From the NCBI RefSeq assembly GCF_000013605.1, contig NC_007908.1:2604001-2668000 (forward strand): a stretch of DNA of 64,000 nt. The letters run 5' to 3'. The notes below the pieces were generated by a model. That model was not told where the DNA came from and did not search any database. It was given only the letters and a program-made list of their open reading frames with translations. Numbering within the stretch: the first letter of the stretch is position 1; each line of letters opens with the position of its first letter. This document shows positions 9,308 to 18,282 of the stretch, one piece after another. Source of the stretch: Rhodoferax ferrireducens T118. GTDB taxonomy: Bacteria > Pseudomonadota > Gammaproteobacteria > Burkholderiales > Burkholderiaceae_C. Position numbers and translations under genes: made by a program.

Positions 9308-10657
9308 TCACTTCAAACCATAGGCCTTGGCCACCAGGCTCAAGGGGTGCAGCAACTCGGGCGTGCCAAGCTGGTTGACCTCAAAACCCTGCGCAATATG
9401 GTGGCCGCCCAGGGGGCAATCCGAGCTGATGAAGTCCGGCTTGCTGCCATCCTTCATGGCTGCCATGCCTTTGAACAGGGGTTTGCCGATCTTCATGGCC
9501 TGCTCGTGGTGCGCCTTCTTGACACCAAAAGTGCCGGCATGGCCGGAGCAACGCTCAAAGGTGTTGACCGTGGTGCCCGGAATCATCTTGAGCATCTCTT
9601 CGGTCTTCTTGCCGATGTTCTGCACCCGCCCATGACACGGAATCTGGTAACTCACGTTGCCCAACGGTACCGGGAAATCAACTTTGAGCAGGCCATCGCG
9701 CTTGCGCTGCATCAGGTATTCAAACGGGTCCCACATCGCGTCCTTGACCAGTTGCACGTCCGGCTCGTCCGGGTACATCAAGGGAATTTCCTGCTTGAAC
9801 ATCAGGGCGCAACTGGGCACTGCCGCCAATAGGGCAAAACCATCCTTGGCGTAACGCGCCAGCACCGGGATGTTGGCCTCCTTGCTGGCGTTGACTGAAT
9901 CCAGATCACCCAGTTCGAGCTTGGGCATGCCGCAGCATTTTTCCTTCTCGACGATCACATAAGGAATGTCGTTGTGATCCAGAATTTTGAGCAAATCCAG
10001 ACCAATGCCGGGTTCGTTGTAGTTGATGAAACAGGTGGCAAAAATGGCGACCTTGCCGGGTGTTTTCTCGCCGTCCATCACCACCGTGGCTTTGGCGGCA
10101 GGCGTGCCCGAGCGAAATCTCCTGGTCGCCAGCGAGGGCAGCCAGGCATTTTTATCGACGCCCGCCACGCTTTCCATCACCCTGCGCGCCAGCTTGGTCT
10201 GATTCACGGCATTGGCCACCTGCACCACGACCGGGATGCCGGCCAGCTGGCCGTGTACATCGATCGAGGCCAAAAACTTCTCGGCCGTTGACACCTCACC
10301 TTTTTTGAATTTGATCGCCTTGGCGCGCAGCATGGTGTGCGGAAAGTCGAGATTGAACTGATGCGGCGGCACATACGGGCACTTGGTCATGAAACACATA
10401 TCACACAGGTAACACTGGTCCACCACCTTCCAGTAGTCCTTTTTGTCAACCCCATTCACCTCCTGCGTCTTGCTCTCGTCGACCAGGTCAAACAATGTAG
10501 GGAAAGCGCCGCACAGGCTCACACAGCGGCGGCAGGTGTGGCAGATATCAAAAATGCGCTCCAGCTCATGGAAAGTCGCCTCTTCGTTGTAGTAGTCCAG
10601 CCCCTTCCAGTCGATCGGGTGTCGGGTGGGAGCCGATAAATTGCCTTCGCGTGCCAT
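9308..10657 (-). CDS. (Fe-S)-binding oxidoreductase, HdrD/GlpC-like
   Basis: A 449-residue protein with two cubane [4Fe-4S] motifs near the N-terminus (CHTCRRCVSLC and CYLCDMCFMTKCP) and two C-terminal CCG-type cysteine domains (EKEKCCGMP; the second degenerates to RCSGHAG). This is the layout of heterodisulfide reductase subunit D, GlpC and glycolate oxidase iron-sulfur subunits, which pass electrons between a soluble partner and a quinone or disulfide. I prefer the ATG at 10657 (MAREGNLSAPTRHPIDW), the conserved family start; the frame is open to an ATG at 10708 and neither has a clear ribosome site. Its partner is probably the rubrerythrin immediately upstream. Confidence 0.85.
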   Translation of the reverse strand: MAREGNLSAPTRHPIDWKGLDYYNEEATFHELERIFDICHTCRRCVSLCGAFPTLFDLVDESKTQEVNGVDKKDYWKVVDQCYLCDMCFMTKCPYVPPHQFNLDFPHTMLRAKAIKFKKGEVSTAEKFLASIDVHGQLAGIPVVVQVANAVNQTKLARRVMESVAGVDKNAWLPSLATRRFRSGTPAAKATVVMDGEKTPGKVAIFATCFINYNEPGIGLDLLKILDHNDIPYVIVEKEKCCGMPKLELGDLDSVNASKEANIPVLARYAKDGFALLAAVPSCALMFKQEIPLMYPDEPDVQLVKDAMWDPFEYLMQRKRDGLLKVDFPVPLGNVSYQIPCHGRVQNIGKKTEEMLKMIPGTTVNTFERCSGHAGTFGVKKAHHEQAMKIGKPLFKGMAAMKDGSKPDFISSDCPLGGHHIAQGFEVNQLGTPELLHPLSLVAKAYGLK

Positions 10658-10751
10658 GTGGGGATACCGTGGATGGTTGGTGTTTATCAGGTGTTGAATG
10701 TTCTGCATTGGGCGCTGCCAGCAACGCCCAACACAGACGATTCAACCGGGA

Positions 10752-11174
10752 TTAATCAACCAGTTCAAGCAATGCCTTGGCATAGCGATTGGCGTGCGAG
10801 CGCTCGGCCTTGGCCAGGGTCTCAAACCAGTCAGCCACCTCGTCATGACCTTCGTCACGCGCGGTTTTGGCCATGCCGGGGTACATATCGGTGTACTCGT
10901 GGGTTTCGCCCGCGACTGCCGACTTGAGATTGTCACGGGTGCCGCCAAACGGCAGACCGGTGGCGGGATCGCCGCAGGTTTCCAGCCACTCCAGGTGACC
11001 GTGCGCATGGCCGGTTTCACCTTCGGCGGTGGAGCGGAACAAGGCAGCCACGTCGGGCTGGCCTTCAACGTCGGCCTTGTTTGCGAAATACAAATAACGG
11101 CGGTTGGCCTGGGACTCGCCTGCGAAGGCGGCTTTCAGGTTGTCTTCCGTCTTGGAGCCTTTGAGTGCTGCCAT
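10752..11174 (-). CDS. Rubrerythrin (diiron domain only)
   Basis: A 140-residue ferritin-like diiron protein. The metal ligands are visible in AFAGESQANRRYLYF and EGETGHAHGH in the first half and GETHEYTDMYP and AERSHANRY in the second. The C-terminal rubredoxin domain of classical rubrerythrin (two CxxC knuckles) is missing, so electrons for peroxide reduction must come from another protein; the Fe-S oxidoreductase next door is an obvious candidate. The start at 11174 has AAGGAG at good spacing. It is the first gene of the rubrerythrin / Fe-S protein / DUF3501 cluster. A palindromic site at 11323 may regulate it. Confidence 0.92.
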   Translation of the reverse strand: MAALKGSKTEDNLKAAFAGESQANRRYLYFANKADVEGQPDVAALFRSTAEGETGHAHGHLEWLETCGDPATGLPFGGTRDNLKSAVAGETHEYTDMYPGMAKTARDEGHDEVADWFETLAKAERSHANRYAKALLELVD

Positions 11175-11322
11175 GGAAATCTCCTTCATCAGTTAAAAAT
11201 TTGAAGCACTTGCCTTGAACAACCGTTTGTCAAAGACGATGAAAGCTTAGCCACGATCGGGGGCGGCGTCTAATTGGCTGCCTCAATGCCGCAAATTGTT
11301 TTTGACTATGAAAAAAGTAATT

Positions 11323-11336
11323 TTGATAATCATCAA
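11323..11336. promoter_or_regulatory. FNR- or Fur-like palindrome, TTGAT-AATC-ATCAA
   Basis: A perfect 14-bp dyad matching the FNR/Anr consensus TTGAT-N4-ATCAA. Its centre TGATAATCAT is also the core of a Fur box. It sits about 150 bp before the rubrerythrin start and 180 bp before valS. The 344-bp gap between these genes holds no other recognisable feature apart from AT-rich stretches near 11290-11330 and 11425. Confidence 0.55.
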
Positions 11337-11518
11337 CAGCCAGCAGCACAATACCGCGCCTGGCGAATCAGGCGTTTAGGCGCGGGGATTCAGGTCTGCG
11401 CCAATTAGAGAGTCGGTGTCGAATAAAATCATAATTGATTAACACTCCCTCCCCCTGCGGCATTTGTATCCCTATGTCGCGTTCGCTGGAACTTGCCAGC
11501 GAAACAGCCAAAGACACC

Positions 11519-14446
11519 ATGAACGACGAACTGCAACAACCCGGCCTCAACAGCCTGTCCAAATCTTTTGAGCCCGCCGCCCTGGAAGCCCATTGGGGAC
11601 CGGAATGGGAACGCCGGGAGTACGCGCACGCCGGCTACCGGGGCAAGGGCGTGCCGAAAGACGGCGCCGAGGCCTTCGCCATCCAGCTGCCGCCGCCCAA
11701 TGTCACCGGCACGTTGCACATGGGGCACGCGTTCAACCAAACCATCATGGACTCGCTGACGCGCTACCACCGCATGCGTGGCGACAACACGGTGTGGATT
11801 CCGGGCACCGACCATGCCGGCATTGCCACGCAAATCGTGGTGGAGCGGCAGTTGCAGGACCAAAAGGTCAGCCGCCACGACTTGGGACGAAAAAATTTCG
11901 TCTCCAAGGTCTGGGAATGGAAAGAAAAATCCGGCAACACCATCACCACCCAAATGCGCCGCATGGGTGACAGCGTGGACTGGAGCCGCGAATACTTCAC
12001 CATGGACCCGAAACTGTCCAAAACCGTGACCGAGACCTTTGTCCAGCTTTATGAGCAAGGCTTGATCTACCGCGGCAAACGGCTGGTGAACTGGGACCCG
12101 GTGCTGCAAAGCGCGGTCAGCGATCTGGAAGTGGAAAGCGAAGAGGAAGACGGCTTTCTGTGGCACATCCTGTATCCCTTCGCCGACGGCCCGCAATTGG
12201 TCAACGGTGAACTGGCGCCCGGCCTGGTGGTTGCCACCACGCGCCCGGAAACCATGCTCGGTGACGTGGCGGCGATGGTGCACCCTGACGACGAGCGCTA
12301 CCAGCACCTGATCGGCAAACACGTCACCCTGCCCTTGTGCGGCCGCACCATTCCCGTGATTGCCGACGACTACGTGGACAAAGCCTTCGGCACCGGCGTG
12401 GTGAAGGTCACGCCCGCACATGACCAGAACGATTACGCCGTGGGCCAGCGCCACAAGCTGCCGATGATTTGTGTGCTGACACTGGATGCCAAGATTGACG
12501 CGGTGGCGCCAGCCGCCTACGTCGGCATGGATCGCTTTGTGGCGCGCAAGAAAATTGTCAAAGACCTGGAAGCTTTGGGCTTGCTGATTGAGGTCAAGAA
12601 ACACAAACTCATGGTGCCGCGCTGCGCCCGCACCGGCCAGATCATCGAACCCATGCTGACCGACCAATGGTTTGTCGCCATGAGCAAGGTCAGCCCGATT
12701 GACCCTACGGCCAAATCCATCGCCCAAAAAGCCATTGACGCCGTGCAGTCCGGCGACGTCAAGTTCGTGCCGGAGAACTGGGTCAACACCTACAACCAGT
12801 GGATGAACAACATCCAGGACTGGTGCATCAGCCGCCAGCTCTGGTGGGGTCATCAGATTCCAGCCTGGTACGACGAAAACGGCAAGGTCTACGTGGCCCG
12901 CAACGAGGCCGAGGCACAAGCCCAGGCCCCGGGTAAAACCCTGCGCCGTGACGAAGACGTGCTCGACACCTGGTACTCCTCCGCCCTGGTGCCGTTTTCC
13001 ACCATGGGCTGGCCGGAAAAGACGCAAGACTTCGACCTCTACCTGCCCTCCTCCGTGCTGGTCACCGGCTACGACATCATCTTCTTCTGGGTCGCCCGGA
13101 TGATCATGATGACCACCCATTTCACCGGCCAGGTGCCGTTCAAACACGTCTACATCCACGGCCTGGTGCGCGATGCGCAAGGCAAGAAGATGAGCAAGTC
13201 CGAGGGCAATGTGCTCGACCCGGTCGACTTGATTGACGGTATTGCACTGCCCGAATTGCTGCTCAAACGCTCCGAAGGTCTGCGCAAGCCCGAAACGGCG
13301 CCTGCGGTGCGCAAGAACACCGAGAAAGAATTTCCGGCCGGCATCCCGGCCTTTGGCGCCGATGCGCTGCGCTTCACCTTTGCCTCGCTGGCCTCGCTGG
13401 GCCGCAGCATCAATTTCGATGCCAAGCGCTGCGAGGGCTACCGCAATTTCTGCAACAAGCTGTGGAACGCCAGCCGTTTTGTGCTGATGAACTGCGAAGG
13501 CCAGGATTGCGGCCTGAACGAGCACACGAAAGAAGAATGCGCCGTCGGCGGTGCTGCGCACGGCTACCTGGAGTTCAGCCCGGCCGATCGCTGGATCGTC
13601 TCGCTACTGCAGCGCGCCGAAGCCGAGGTCGCCAAAGGTTTTGAAGAATACCGGCTGGACAACGTCGCCAGCACCATTTACGACTTTGTCTGGAACGAGT
13701 TCTGCGACTGGTATCTGGAAATCGCCAAGGTGCAGATTCAACAAGGCAAAGACAACCAGGACCCGCAGACGGGTCTGGCGCAACAGCGTGCCACGCGCCG
13801 CACCCTGATTCGCACTTTGGAAACCATCCTGCGCCTGGCGCACCCCGTGATTCCCTTTGTGACCGAGGAGCTATGGCAAAAAGTGGCACCGGTCGCCGGC
13901 CGGGCCGGCGAATCGGTGTCGATCGCGGTTTACCCTCAGGCACAGCCCGAGCGCATTGATGAAGCGGCGCTGGCGCATGTGGGCAAACTCAAACAACTTG
14001 TCGATGCCTGCCGCAATCTGCGCGGTGAGATGAGCGTGTCACCCGCCACCCGGCTACCCTTGTTCGTGATCGCCAACCAGGCAGATGAAGCCGCCTTTTT
14101 GACGCAATCGGCGCCGGTCCTCAAGGCGCTGGCCAAGCTGAACGAGGTTCGCGTGTTTGACGACGAAACCGCCTGGGCCGCCGCCGCTCAAGCCGCGCCC
14201 GTGGCTGTGGTGGGTGAGGCACGCATTTGCCTGTTCATGGCCATTGACGTCGCCGCCGAAAAGACCCGTCTGGGTAAGGAGGCAGCGCGTCTGGAAGGTG
14301 AAATTGCCAAGACCGAAGGCAAGTTGAGCAACGAGGCGTTCGTCGCCCGCGCCCCGGCCGCCGTCATCGAACAAGAACGCAAGCGCATGACTGATTTTGG
14401 TGCGACTCTGGCCAAAATAAAAGACCAACTCGCGCGCCTGGGCTAG
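11519..14446 (+). CDS. valS: Valyl-tRNA synthetase
   Basis: Class I aminoacyl-tRNA synthetase charging tRNA-Val. The HIGH motif is in [17 protein letters not shown], the KMSKS motif in [14 protein letters not shown], and the editing (CP1) domain includes [19 protein letters not shown]. The anticodon-binding domain and a C-terminal coiled coil (residues about 900-970, rich in Lys/Glu) complete a 975-residue protein of normal size. The start is uncertain: I use the ATG at 11519 ([10 protein letters not shown]), but in-frame ATGs at 11474 and 11435 are possible and none has a good ribosome site. It converges with tusA. Confidence 0.96.
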   Translation: MNDELQQPGLNSLSKSFEPAALEAHWGPEWERREYAHAGYRGKGVPKDGAEAFAIQLPPPNVTGTLHMGHAFNQTIMDSLTRYHRMRGDNTVWIPGTDHAGIATQIVVERQLQDQKVSRHDLGRKNFVSKVWEWKEKSGNTITTQMRRMGDSVDWSREYFTMDPKLSKTVTETFVQLYEQGLIYRGKRLVNWDPVLQSAVSDLEVESEEEDGFLWHILYPFADGPQLVNGELAPGLVVATTRPETMLGDVAAMVHPDDERYQHLIGKHVTLPLCGRTIPVIADDYVDKAFGTGVVKVTPAHDQNDYAVGQRHKLPMICVLTLDAKIDAVAPAAYVGMDRFVARKKIVKDLEALGLLIEVKKHKLMVPRCARTGQIIEPMLTDQWFVAMSKVSPIDPTAKSIAQKAIDAVQSGDVKFVPENWVNTYNQWMNNIQDWCISRQLWWGHQIPAWYDENGKVYVARNEAEAQAQAPGKTLRRDEDVLDTWYSSALVPFSTMGWPEKTQDFDLYLPSSVLVTGYDIIFFWVARMIMMTTHFTGQVPFKHVYIHGLVRDAQGKKMSKSEGNVLDPVDLIDGIALPELLLKRSEGLRKPETAPAVRKNTEKEFPAGIPAFGADALRFTFASLASLGRSINFDAKRCEGYRNFCNKLWNASRFVLMNCEGQDCGLNEHTKEECAVGGAAHGYLEFSPADRWIVSLLQRAEAEVAKGFEEYRLDNVASTIYDFVWNEFCDWYLEIAKVQIQQGKDNQDPQTGLAQQRATRRTLIRTLETILRLAHPVIPFVTEELWQKVAPVAGRAGESVSIAVYPQAQPERIDEAALAHVGKLKQLVDACRNLRGEMSVSPATRLPLFVIANQADEAAFLTQSAPVLKALAKLNEVRVFDDETAWAAAAQAAPVAVVGEARICLFMAIDVAAEKTRLGKEAARLEGEIAKTEGKLSNEAFVARAPAAVIEQERKRMTDFGATLAKIKDQLARLG

Positions 14447-14481
14447 ACCATCACGGGCCGCAACAAAGGCCTGATGTCAGG

Positions 14482-14709
14482 TCAACGCCGGCGCAACACG
14501 TGAATAAAATCGGCGCCCACCGTCTGCTGCTCCAGCAGATCATTGCCAGTCTGCTTGGCAAAGGCCTGAAAGTCACGCATCGAGCCGGCATCGGTCGCCA
14601 CCACCCGCAGCGTCTGCCCGCTTTGCATGTCGCTCAACGCTTTTTTGGCTTTGAGAATGGGCAGCGGGCAGTTCAGACCTCGGGCGTCGAGTTCTTTGTC
14701 TATTTGCAT
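14482..14709 (-). CDS. tusA: TusA/SirA-family sulfurtransferase
   Basis: A 75-residue TusA-fold sulfur carrier. The motif LDARGLNCPLPILKAKKAL contains the Cys-Pro-x-Pro that carries the persulfide; RVVATDAGSMRDFQAFAKQ and DFIHVLRRR complete the fold. TusA relays sulfur from cysteine desulfurases for tRNA 2-thiolation or other pathways; paralogues are common, so the symbol is tentative. It lies 43 bp downstream of cysM on the same strand, linking it to sulfur metabolism. Confidence 0.85.
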   Translation of the reverse strand: MQIDKELDARGLNCPLPILKAKKALSDMQSGQTLRVVATDAGSMRDFQAFAKQTGNDLLEQQTVGADFIHVLRRR

Positions 14710-14752
14710 CGAATTTCCTTGAATTTTCTTGAAATTGGGGCGACTTCAAAGA

Positions 14753-15655
14753 TCATGCCGGGAAGACACCGGTGGACAGATAGCGGTCGCCGCGGTCGCA
14801 CACAATGAACACAACGGTCGCGTTGGATTCACGCTTGGCAATTTCCTGCGCCACCCAGCACGCACCCGCCGCTGAAATGCCGGCAAAAATACCTTCTTCG
14901 CGCGCCAGCCGTCGGCACATGTCTTCAGCATCTTCCTGACTCACGTAGACCAACTCATCCACATGGGACGGGTCGTAAATCTTGGGCAAATACGCCTGTG
15001 GCCACTTGCGGATACCGGGAATACGGGAACCCTCGTTGGGCTGCACACCAATGATTTTGATGGCTTGGTTTTTCTTTTTCAAAAATTGCGAAACGCCCGT
15101 GATGGTGCCGGTGGTGCCCATGGCACTTACAAAATGGGTAATTTGCCCTTTGGTGTCGGCCCATATTTCGGGGCCTGTGGTTTCAAAATGAATGCGCGGA
15201 TTGTCGGCATTGGAGAATTGATCCAATACGCGACCTTTGCCATCGCGCTGCATTTGCTCGGCCAGATCGCGTGAATACTCGATGCCGCCGCTTTTGGGCG
15301 TGAGGATCAACTCGGCGCCAAACGCTTTCATGGTTTGGGCACGCTCGATCGACAGGTCTTCAGGCATGATCAAAACCATGCGGTAGCCCTTGATGGCTGC
15401 GGCCATGGCCAATGCGATGCCGGTGTTGCCCGAGGTGGCTTCGATCAGCGTGTCGCCCGGCTTGATATCACCACGCTCCTGCGCACGCTGGATCATGGAC
15501 AAGGCAGGCCGATCCTTGACCGAGCCAGCGGGGTTATTGCCCTCCAGTTTGCCCAAAATCACATTGCCACGGGCAGCGTTTTCTTGTGCACCGATGCGTT
15601 GCAGCCTGACCAAAGGGGTTTTTCCGATGGAATCTTCAATAGTTGGATATTTCAT
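14753..15655 (-). CDS. cysM: Cysteine synthase B
   Basis: PLP-dependent O-acetylserine sulfhydrylase, 300 residues. The PLP lysine is in NPAGSVKDRPAL, the substrate loop in EATSGNTGIALA, and the phosphate-binding GTTGTITG follows. The CysM type is supported by the short C-terminus and the IIGVQPNEGSRIPGIRKW segment. The true start is the ATG at 15655 (MKYPTIEDS). The open frame continues upstream only as an antisense reading of the neighbouring tRNA-Leu and should not be included. Likely cotranscribed with tusA. Confidence 0.94.
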   Translation of the reverse strand: MKYPTIEDSIGKTPLVRLQRIGAQENAARGNVILGKLEGNNPAGSVKDRPALSMIQRAQERGDIKPGDTLIEATSGNTGIALAMAAAIKGYRMVLIMPEDLSIERAQTMKAFGAELILTPKSGGIEYSRDLAEQMQRDGKGRVLDQFSNADNPRIHFETTGPEIWADTKGQITHFVSAMGTTGTITGVSQFLKKKNQAIKIIGVQPNEGSRIPGIRKWPQAYLPKIYDPSHVDELVYVSQEDAEDMCRRLAREEGIFAGISAAGACWVAQEIAKRESNATVVFIVCDRGDRYLSTGVFPA

Positions 15656-15695
15656 ACCCCACACTGTGCCATAATTCGCGGCTGCACAAAGCGTC

Positions 15696-15780
15696 GCCCG
15701 GGTGGTGGAATTGGTAGACGCACGGGACTCAAAATCCCGCGCCGCAAGGCGTGCCGGTTCGATTCCGGCCCCGGGCACCA
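15696..15780 (+). tRNA. tRNA-Leu (anticodon CAA)
   Basis: An 85-nt cloverleaf with acceptor stem GCCCGGG / CCCGGGC, a D-loop GGTAGAC, an anticodon stem-loop with the loop CTCAAAA (CAA at positions 34-36), a class II variable arm CGCCGCAAGGCG, GGTTCGATTCC as the T-arm, and an encoded CCA. It reads UUG codons. Confidence 0.97.
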
Positions 15781-15804
15781 TTTGGTGATATCAGACAGTA
15801 TCAG

Positions 15805-15838
15805 AACCCGCTTGGCCTATGGCTACAGCGGGTTTTTT
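15805..15838 (+). terminator. Rho-independent terminator after tRNA-Leu
   Basis: Stem AACCCGCT / AGCGGGTT around an internal GGCC-containing loop, followed by a T-run, 25 nt past the tRNA CCA. Confidence 0.8.
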
Positions 15839-15844
15839 GTTGTC

Positions 15845-16237
15845 TCAAGCAGCGGCAAATCGACCGCGCAGGTAACTGATGATCGCGCCGGATTCATACA
15901 GCCACTGGCTTTCACCCGTCGAATTGTCGATTTTCAGGCAAGGCACCTTGACCTGCCCGCCCTGACGCCCTAAATCCTCGCGGTTCTTGACATCATGCTG
16001 AGCGTCTCGCCGTTCAATGTCCAAAGACAGACGCCGCATTTCCTGGCGTACCTTGATGCAAAAGGGACAGGTCGTGAATTGGTACAGCACCAGGCTGCCA
16101 CACTGCTGATCCACCTGTGCCTGCACTGCGGGCGGGCGCGCCGCTCCAACAGGGCGGGTGAGTCTTTCGCGCAGCAGCATCACGGGGCCAAGCACCAGCC
16201 GCAAGGTTTTAAAAAAAGTTCTGATAAAAAATTTCAT
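15845..16237 (-). CDS. Glutaredoxin/GST N-terminal-domain protein
   Basis: A 130-residue thioredoxin-fold protein. The redox motif CPFC is in LYQFTTCPFCIKVRQEM; the cis-Pro loop VPCLKI and ESGAIISYL at the C-terminus fit glutaredoxin 2 / GST N-terminal domains. About 40 residues precede the domain, starting with a basic-hydrophobic segment (MKFFIRTFFKTLRLVLGPVM) that could anchor it to the membrane. It converges with the tRNA-Leu terminator. Glutathione-dependent reductase activity is plausible but the partner is unknown. Confidence 0.82.
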   Translation of the reverse strand: MKFFIRTFFKTLRLVLGPVMLLRERLTRPVGAARPPAVQAQVDQQCGSLVLYQFTTCPFCIKVRQEMRRLSLDIERRDAQHDVKNREDLGRQGGQVKVPCLKIDNSTGESQWLYESGAIISYLRGRFAAA

Positions 16238-16281
16238 AGGTGATAGGGAGTTTTTTCACGAGCATAACGTACAGGTGCGGC

Positions 16282-16321
16282 CCGGCTATTAGCCGGCCCC
16301 CGATAATCGGAGTTGATCAAC
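16282..16321. promoter_or_regulatory. Three adjacent dyads upstream of isocitrate dehydrogenase copy 1
   Basis: CCGGCTATTAGCCGG (16282-16296), CCGATAATCGG (16300-16310) and GTTGATCAAC (16312-16321) lie end to end just before the AGAGG ribosome site of the gene at 16344. They are absent before the second copy at 50058. Operator function is inferred. Confidence 0.4.
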
Positions 16322-16343
16322 CAACTATTAGAGAGGCCTAAAC

Positions 16344-17378
16344 ATGTCAAACACTATTCCCGCTACCTTGATCCCCGGAGACGGCATCGGCCCCGAAATC
16401 GTTGACGCCACCCTGGCTGCACTTGATGCGCTGCATGCGCCCTTCGATTGGGACCGTCAGATCGCCGGTCTGGGCGGCATCCAGGCTGCGGGCGACCCCT
16501 TGCCAGCCGCCACACTCGACAGCATCCGGCGCACCCGGCTGGCGCTCAAAGGCCCGCTGGAGACGCCTTCGGGCGGCGGCTACCGCTCATCGAACGTGCG
16601 ACTGCGCGAAGAGTTCCAGCTCTACGCCAACCTGCGCCCTGCCCGCACCATCATCCCGGGTGGGCGTTTCGACAAGATCGATCTGGTGGTGGTGCGCGAG
16701 AACCTCGAAGGCCTGTACATCGGTCATGAATACTACATCCCGATCGACGACGACCCGCGTGCGGTGGCCATGGCCACCGGCATCAATACCCGGGCCGGTA
16801 GCCGGCGCCTGCTGGAATTCGCCTTTGAACATGCCGTTGCGACCGGGCGCAAGAAGGTCTCGATCGTGCACAAGGCCAACATCATGAAGGCGCTGACCGG
16901 CATCTTCCTGGAAACCGGCATCGACCTGTACGAACGCAAGTACAAGGGCCGCTTTGAACTCGAGACCGTGATCATTGATGCCTGCGCAATGAAGCTGGTG
17001 ATCAACCCCTGGCAATTCGACATGCTGGTCACCACCAACCTGTTCGGTGACATCCTGTCCGACCTGGTCGCCGGGCTGGTGGGTGGCCTGGGCATGACGC
17101 CGGGTGCCAACATCGGGGCCGATGCGGCGATCTTTGAGGCGGTACATGGCTCGGCCCCGGACATCGCGGGCAAGGGCATTGCCAATCCAATCGCCCTGAT
17201 GCTGGCCGCCGCGATGATGCTCGACCACTGCAAGTTACCCGAACTGGCCGCTCGCCTGCGCAAAGCCATCGATGAAACCCTGAACCTCGACAAGGTGCGC
17301 ACCGGCGACCTCGGCGGCACGGCCAGCACCGCCGCGTTCACGAAGGCGCTGGTGAGCCGGATCGGCGGCGGCAACTGA
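16344..17378 (+). CDS. NAD-dependent isocitrate dehydrogenase, copy 1
   Basis: A 344-residue member of the isocitrate/isopropylmalate/tartrate dehydrogenase superfamily. The N-terminal LIPGDGIGPEIVDATL, the substrate loop SSNVRLREEFQLYANLRPA, RENLEGLYIGHEY and the metal-ligand region NLFGDILSDLVAGLVGG are present. The S-x-N-V-x-L-R pattern is the isocitrate-recognising form, so oxidative decarboxylation of isocitrate to 2-oxoglutarate is the best call; tartrate or malate activity cannot be excluded. GAGAGG precedes the ATG. It converges with aroD. Positions 16369-17362 are duplicated almost perfectly at 49034-50027; the proteins differ at one internal residue (Leu/Ile) plus both termini. Confidence 0.88.
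   Translation: MSNTIPATLIPGDGIGPEIVDATLAALDALHAPFDWDRQIAGLGGIQAAGDPLPAATLDSIRRTRLALKGPLETPSGGGYRSSNVRLREEFQLYANLRPARTIIPGGRFDKIDLVVVRENLEGLYIGHEYYIPIDDDPRAVAMATGINTRAGSRRLLEFAFEHAVATGRKKVSIVHKANIMKALTGIFLETGIDLYERKYKGRFELETVIIDACAMKLVINPWQFDMLVTTNLFGDILSDLVAGLVGGLGMTPGANIGADAAIFEAVHGSAPDIAGKGIANPIALMLAAAMMLDHCKLPELAARLRKAIDETLNLDKVRTGDLGGTASTAAFTKALVSRIGGGN
16369..17362 (+). repeat. 994-bp long inverted repeat, copy 1
   Basis: Aligning by eye against the reverse complement of 49034-50027 gives 988 matches of 994, with no gaps. The boundaries fall inside the reading frames (TGAT...GGAT). The flanks, including start and stop codons, are unrelated. Confidence 0.93.
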
Positions 17379-17410
17379 ACATGGGAGGAGTGCAGCACCG
17401 GCAAGCCGCA

Positions 17411-18205
17411 CTATGGAGTGGTCTGCCCGTCTCCCATGGCCTTGCGCAAGATGCCAAGCACGGTGTTCAAGTCTTCAATCGGCACCTGGCCGGGCGCTGA
17501 ACTGCGAGCCCCTACGGCAAAGGTCAGGGCCGATCCAAAGGCCCAGCCAAACAGACGGGTAAGCGAACCATAGGGCCCCATTGACATGCTGATGAGTGGG
17601 ATTCTCAATTTCTGACTGGCTTGCTGCGTGGCAGCAAGCAGTATCAGCACATCGTTTGGATCCCGCGGCATCACAGCCACTTTGGCAATATCGGCACCCA
17701 GCTGGTCGGCCATCAAAAACTTGCTCGCCAGCGCTTCCAGTCCCGGTGTGCTCGAAAAATTGTGAAAAGACAGCACCAGCTTGATGTCGTTGGACTTGGC
17801 CGCCGCGCGCACCTGCGCGATGTTGGCCGTTTCATTGGCCATCTCGTAGTCGATCAAATCAATGGCTTTGCTCTCACACACCGCCCCATACAGGGCAATG
17901 ACTTGGTCTTCGTTCAAAGCGATCTTTTCACCGCCCTCCATGACCGAGCGGCGGGTGAATAGCAACGGAATATCACCCGCTTTGCTTTTTATGGCTTTGG
18001 CCGCTGCGATGACTGCAGCTACGTCACCAATTGACTCAAAAAAATCAACCCGCCATTCCAGCACATCAGGCTTCTTGGGCAGAACAATGGCAAGCTCAGC
18101 CATCACCTCGTCCAGTGTGTGCCCGACCAGCGGGACGCAGATCAGCGGCAGCTTGCCGCCCGCGATGGGCTGACCATGTGATTCAATGGGTTTGGATGAT
18201 TGCAA
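17411..18205 (-). CDS. aroD: 3-dehydroquinate dehydratase, type I
   Basis: Shikimate-pathway enzyme that dehydrates 3-dehydroquinate through a Schiff base. Type I hallmarks are EWRVDFFES (substrate Glu/Arg), LLFTRRSVMEGG, LSFHNFSSTP with the catalytic His, IAKVAVMP with the Schiff-base Lys, and SMSMGPYGSLTR. The only sensible start is a TTG at 18205 (reading MQSSKPIES), with GAGGA six bases upstream; no ATG occurs for 34 codons. A terminator-like hairpin with a T-run lies just upstream in the leader (18221-18256). Confidence 0.93.
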   Translation of the reverse strand: MQSSKPIESHGQPIAGGKLPLICVPLVGHTLDEVMAELAIVLPKKPDVLEWRVDFFESIGDVAAVIAAAKAIKSKAGDIPLLFTRRSVMEGGEKIALNEDQVIALYGAVCESKAIDLIDYEMANETANIAQVRAAAKSNDIKLVLSFHNFSSTPGLEALASKFLMADQLGADIAKVAVMPRDPNDVLILLAATQQASQKLRIPLISMSMGPYGSLTRLFGWAFGSALTFAVGARSSAPGQVPIEDLNTVLGILRKAMGDGQTTP

Positions 18206-18220
18206 AGAGAATTCCTCAAT

Positions 18221-18256
18221 AAAAAAACCTGCCAGCGCAACAGGAACACAGGCAGG
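18221..18256 (-). terminator. Terminator or attenuator in the aroD leader
   Basis: On the minus strand CCTGCC and GGCAGG pair around a 17-nt loop and are followed by seven T. The T-run ends about 15 nt before the aroD TTG start codon. It may terminate the upstream thioesterase operon or attenuate aroD. Confidence 0.6.
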
Positions 18257-18282
18257 AACTTATACGTCATATGAAGTCTATC

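Noticed and set aside
11429..13561. 710-codon open frame antisense to valS
   Set aside because: It is a high-GC shadow of a clearly real valS; composition is His/Arg/Gln-rich and no family is recognisable.
14471..14482. CCTGATGTCAGG palindrome between valS and tusA
   Set aside because: Too short and without a T-run to be called a terminator.
15656..15781. N-terminal extension of cysM
   Set aside because: The extra residues are an antisense translation of tRNA-Leu, a common annotation artefact; the natural start is MKYPTIEDS at 15655.
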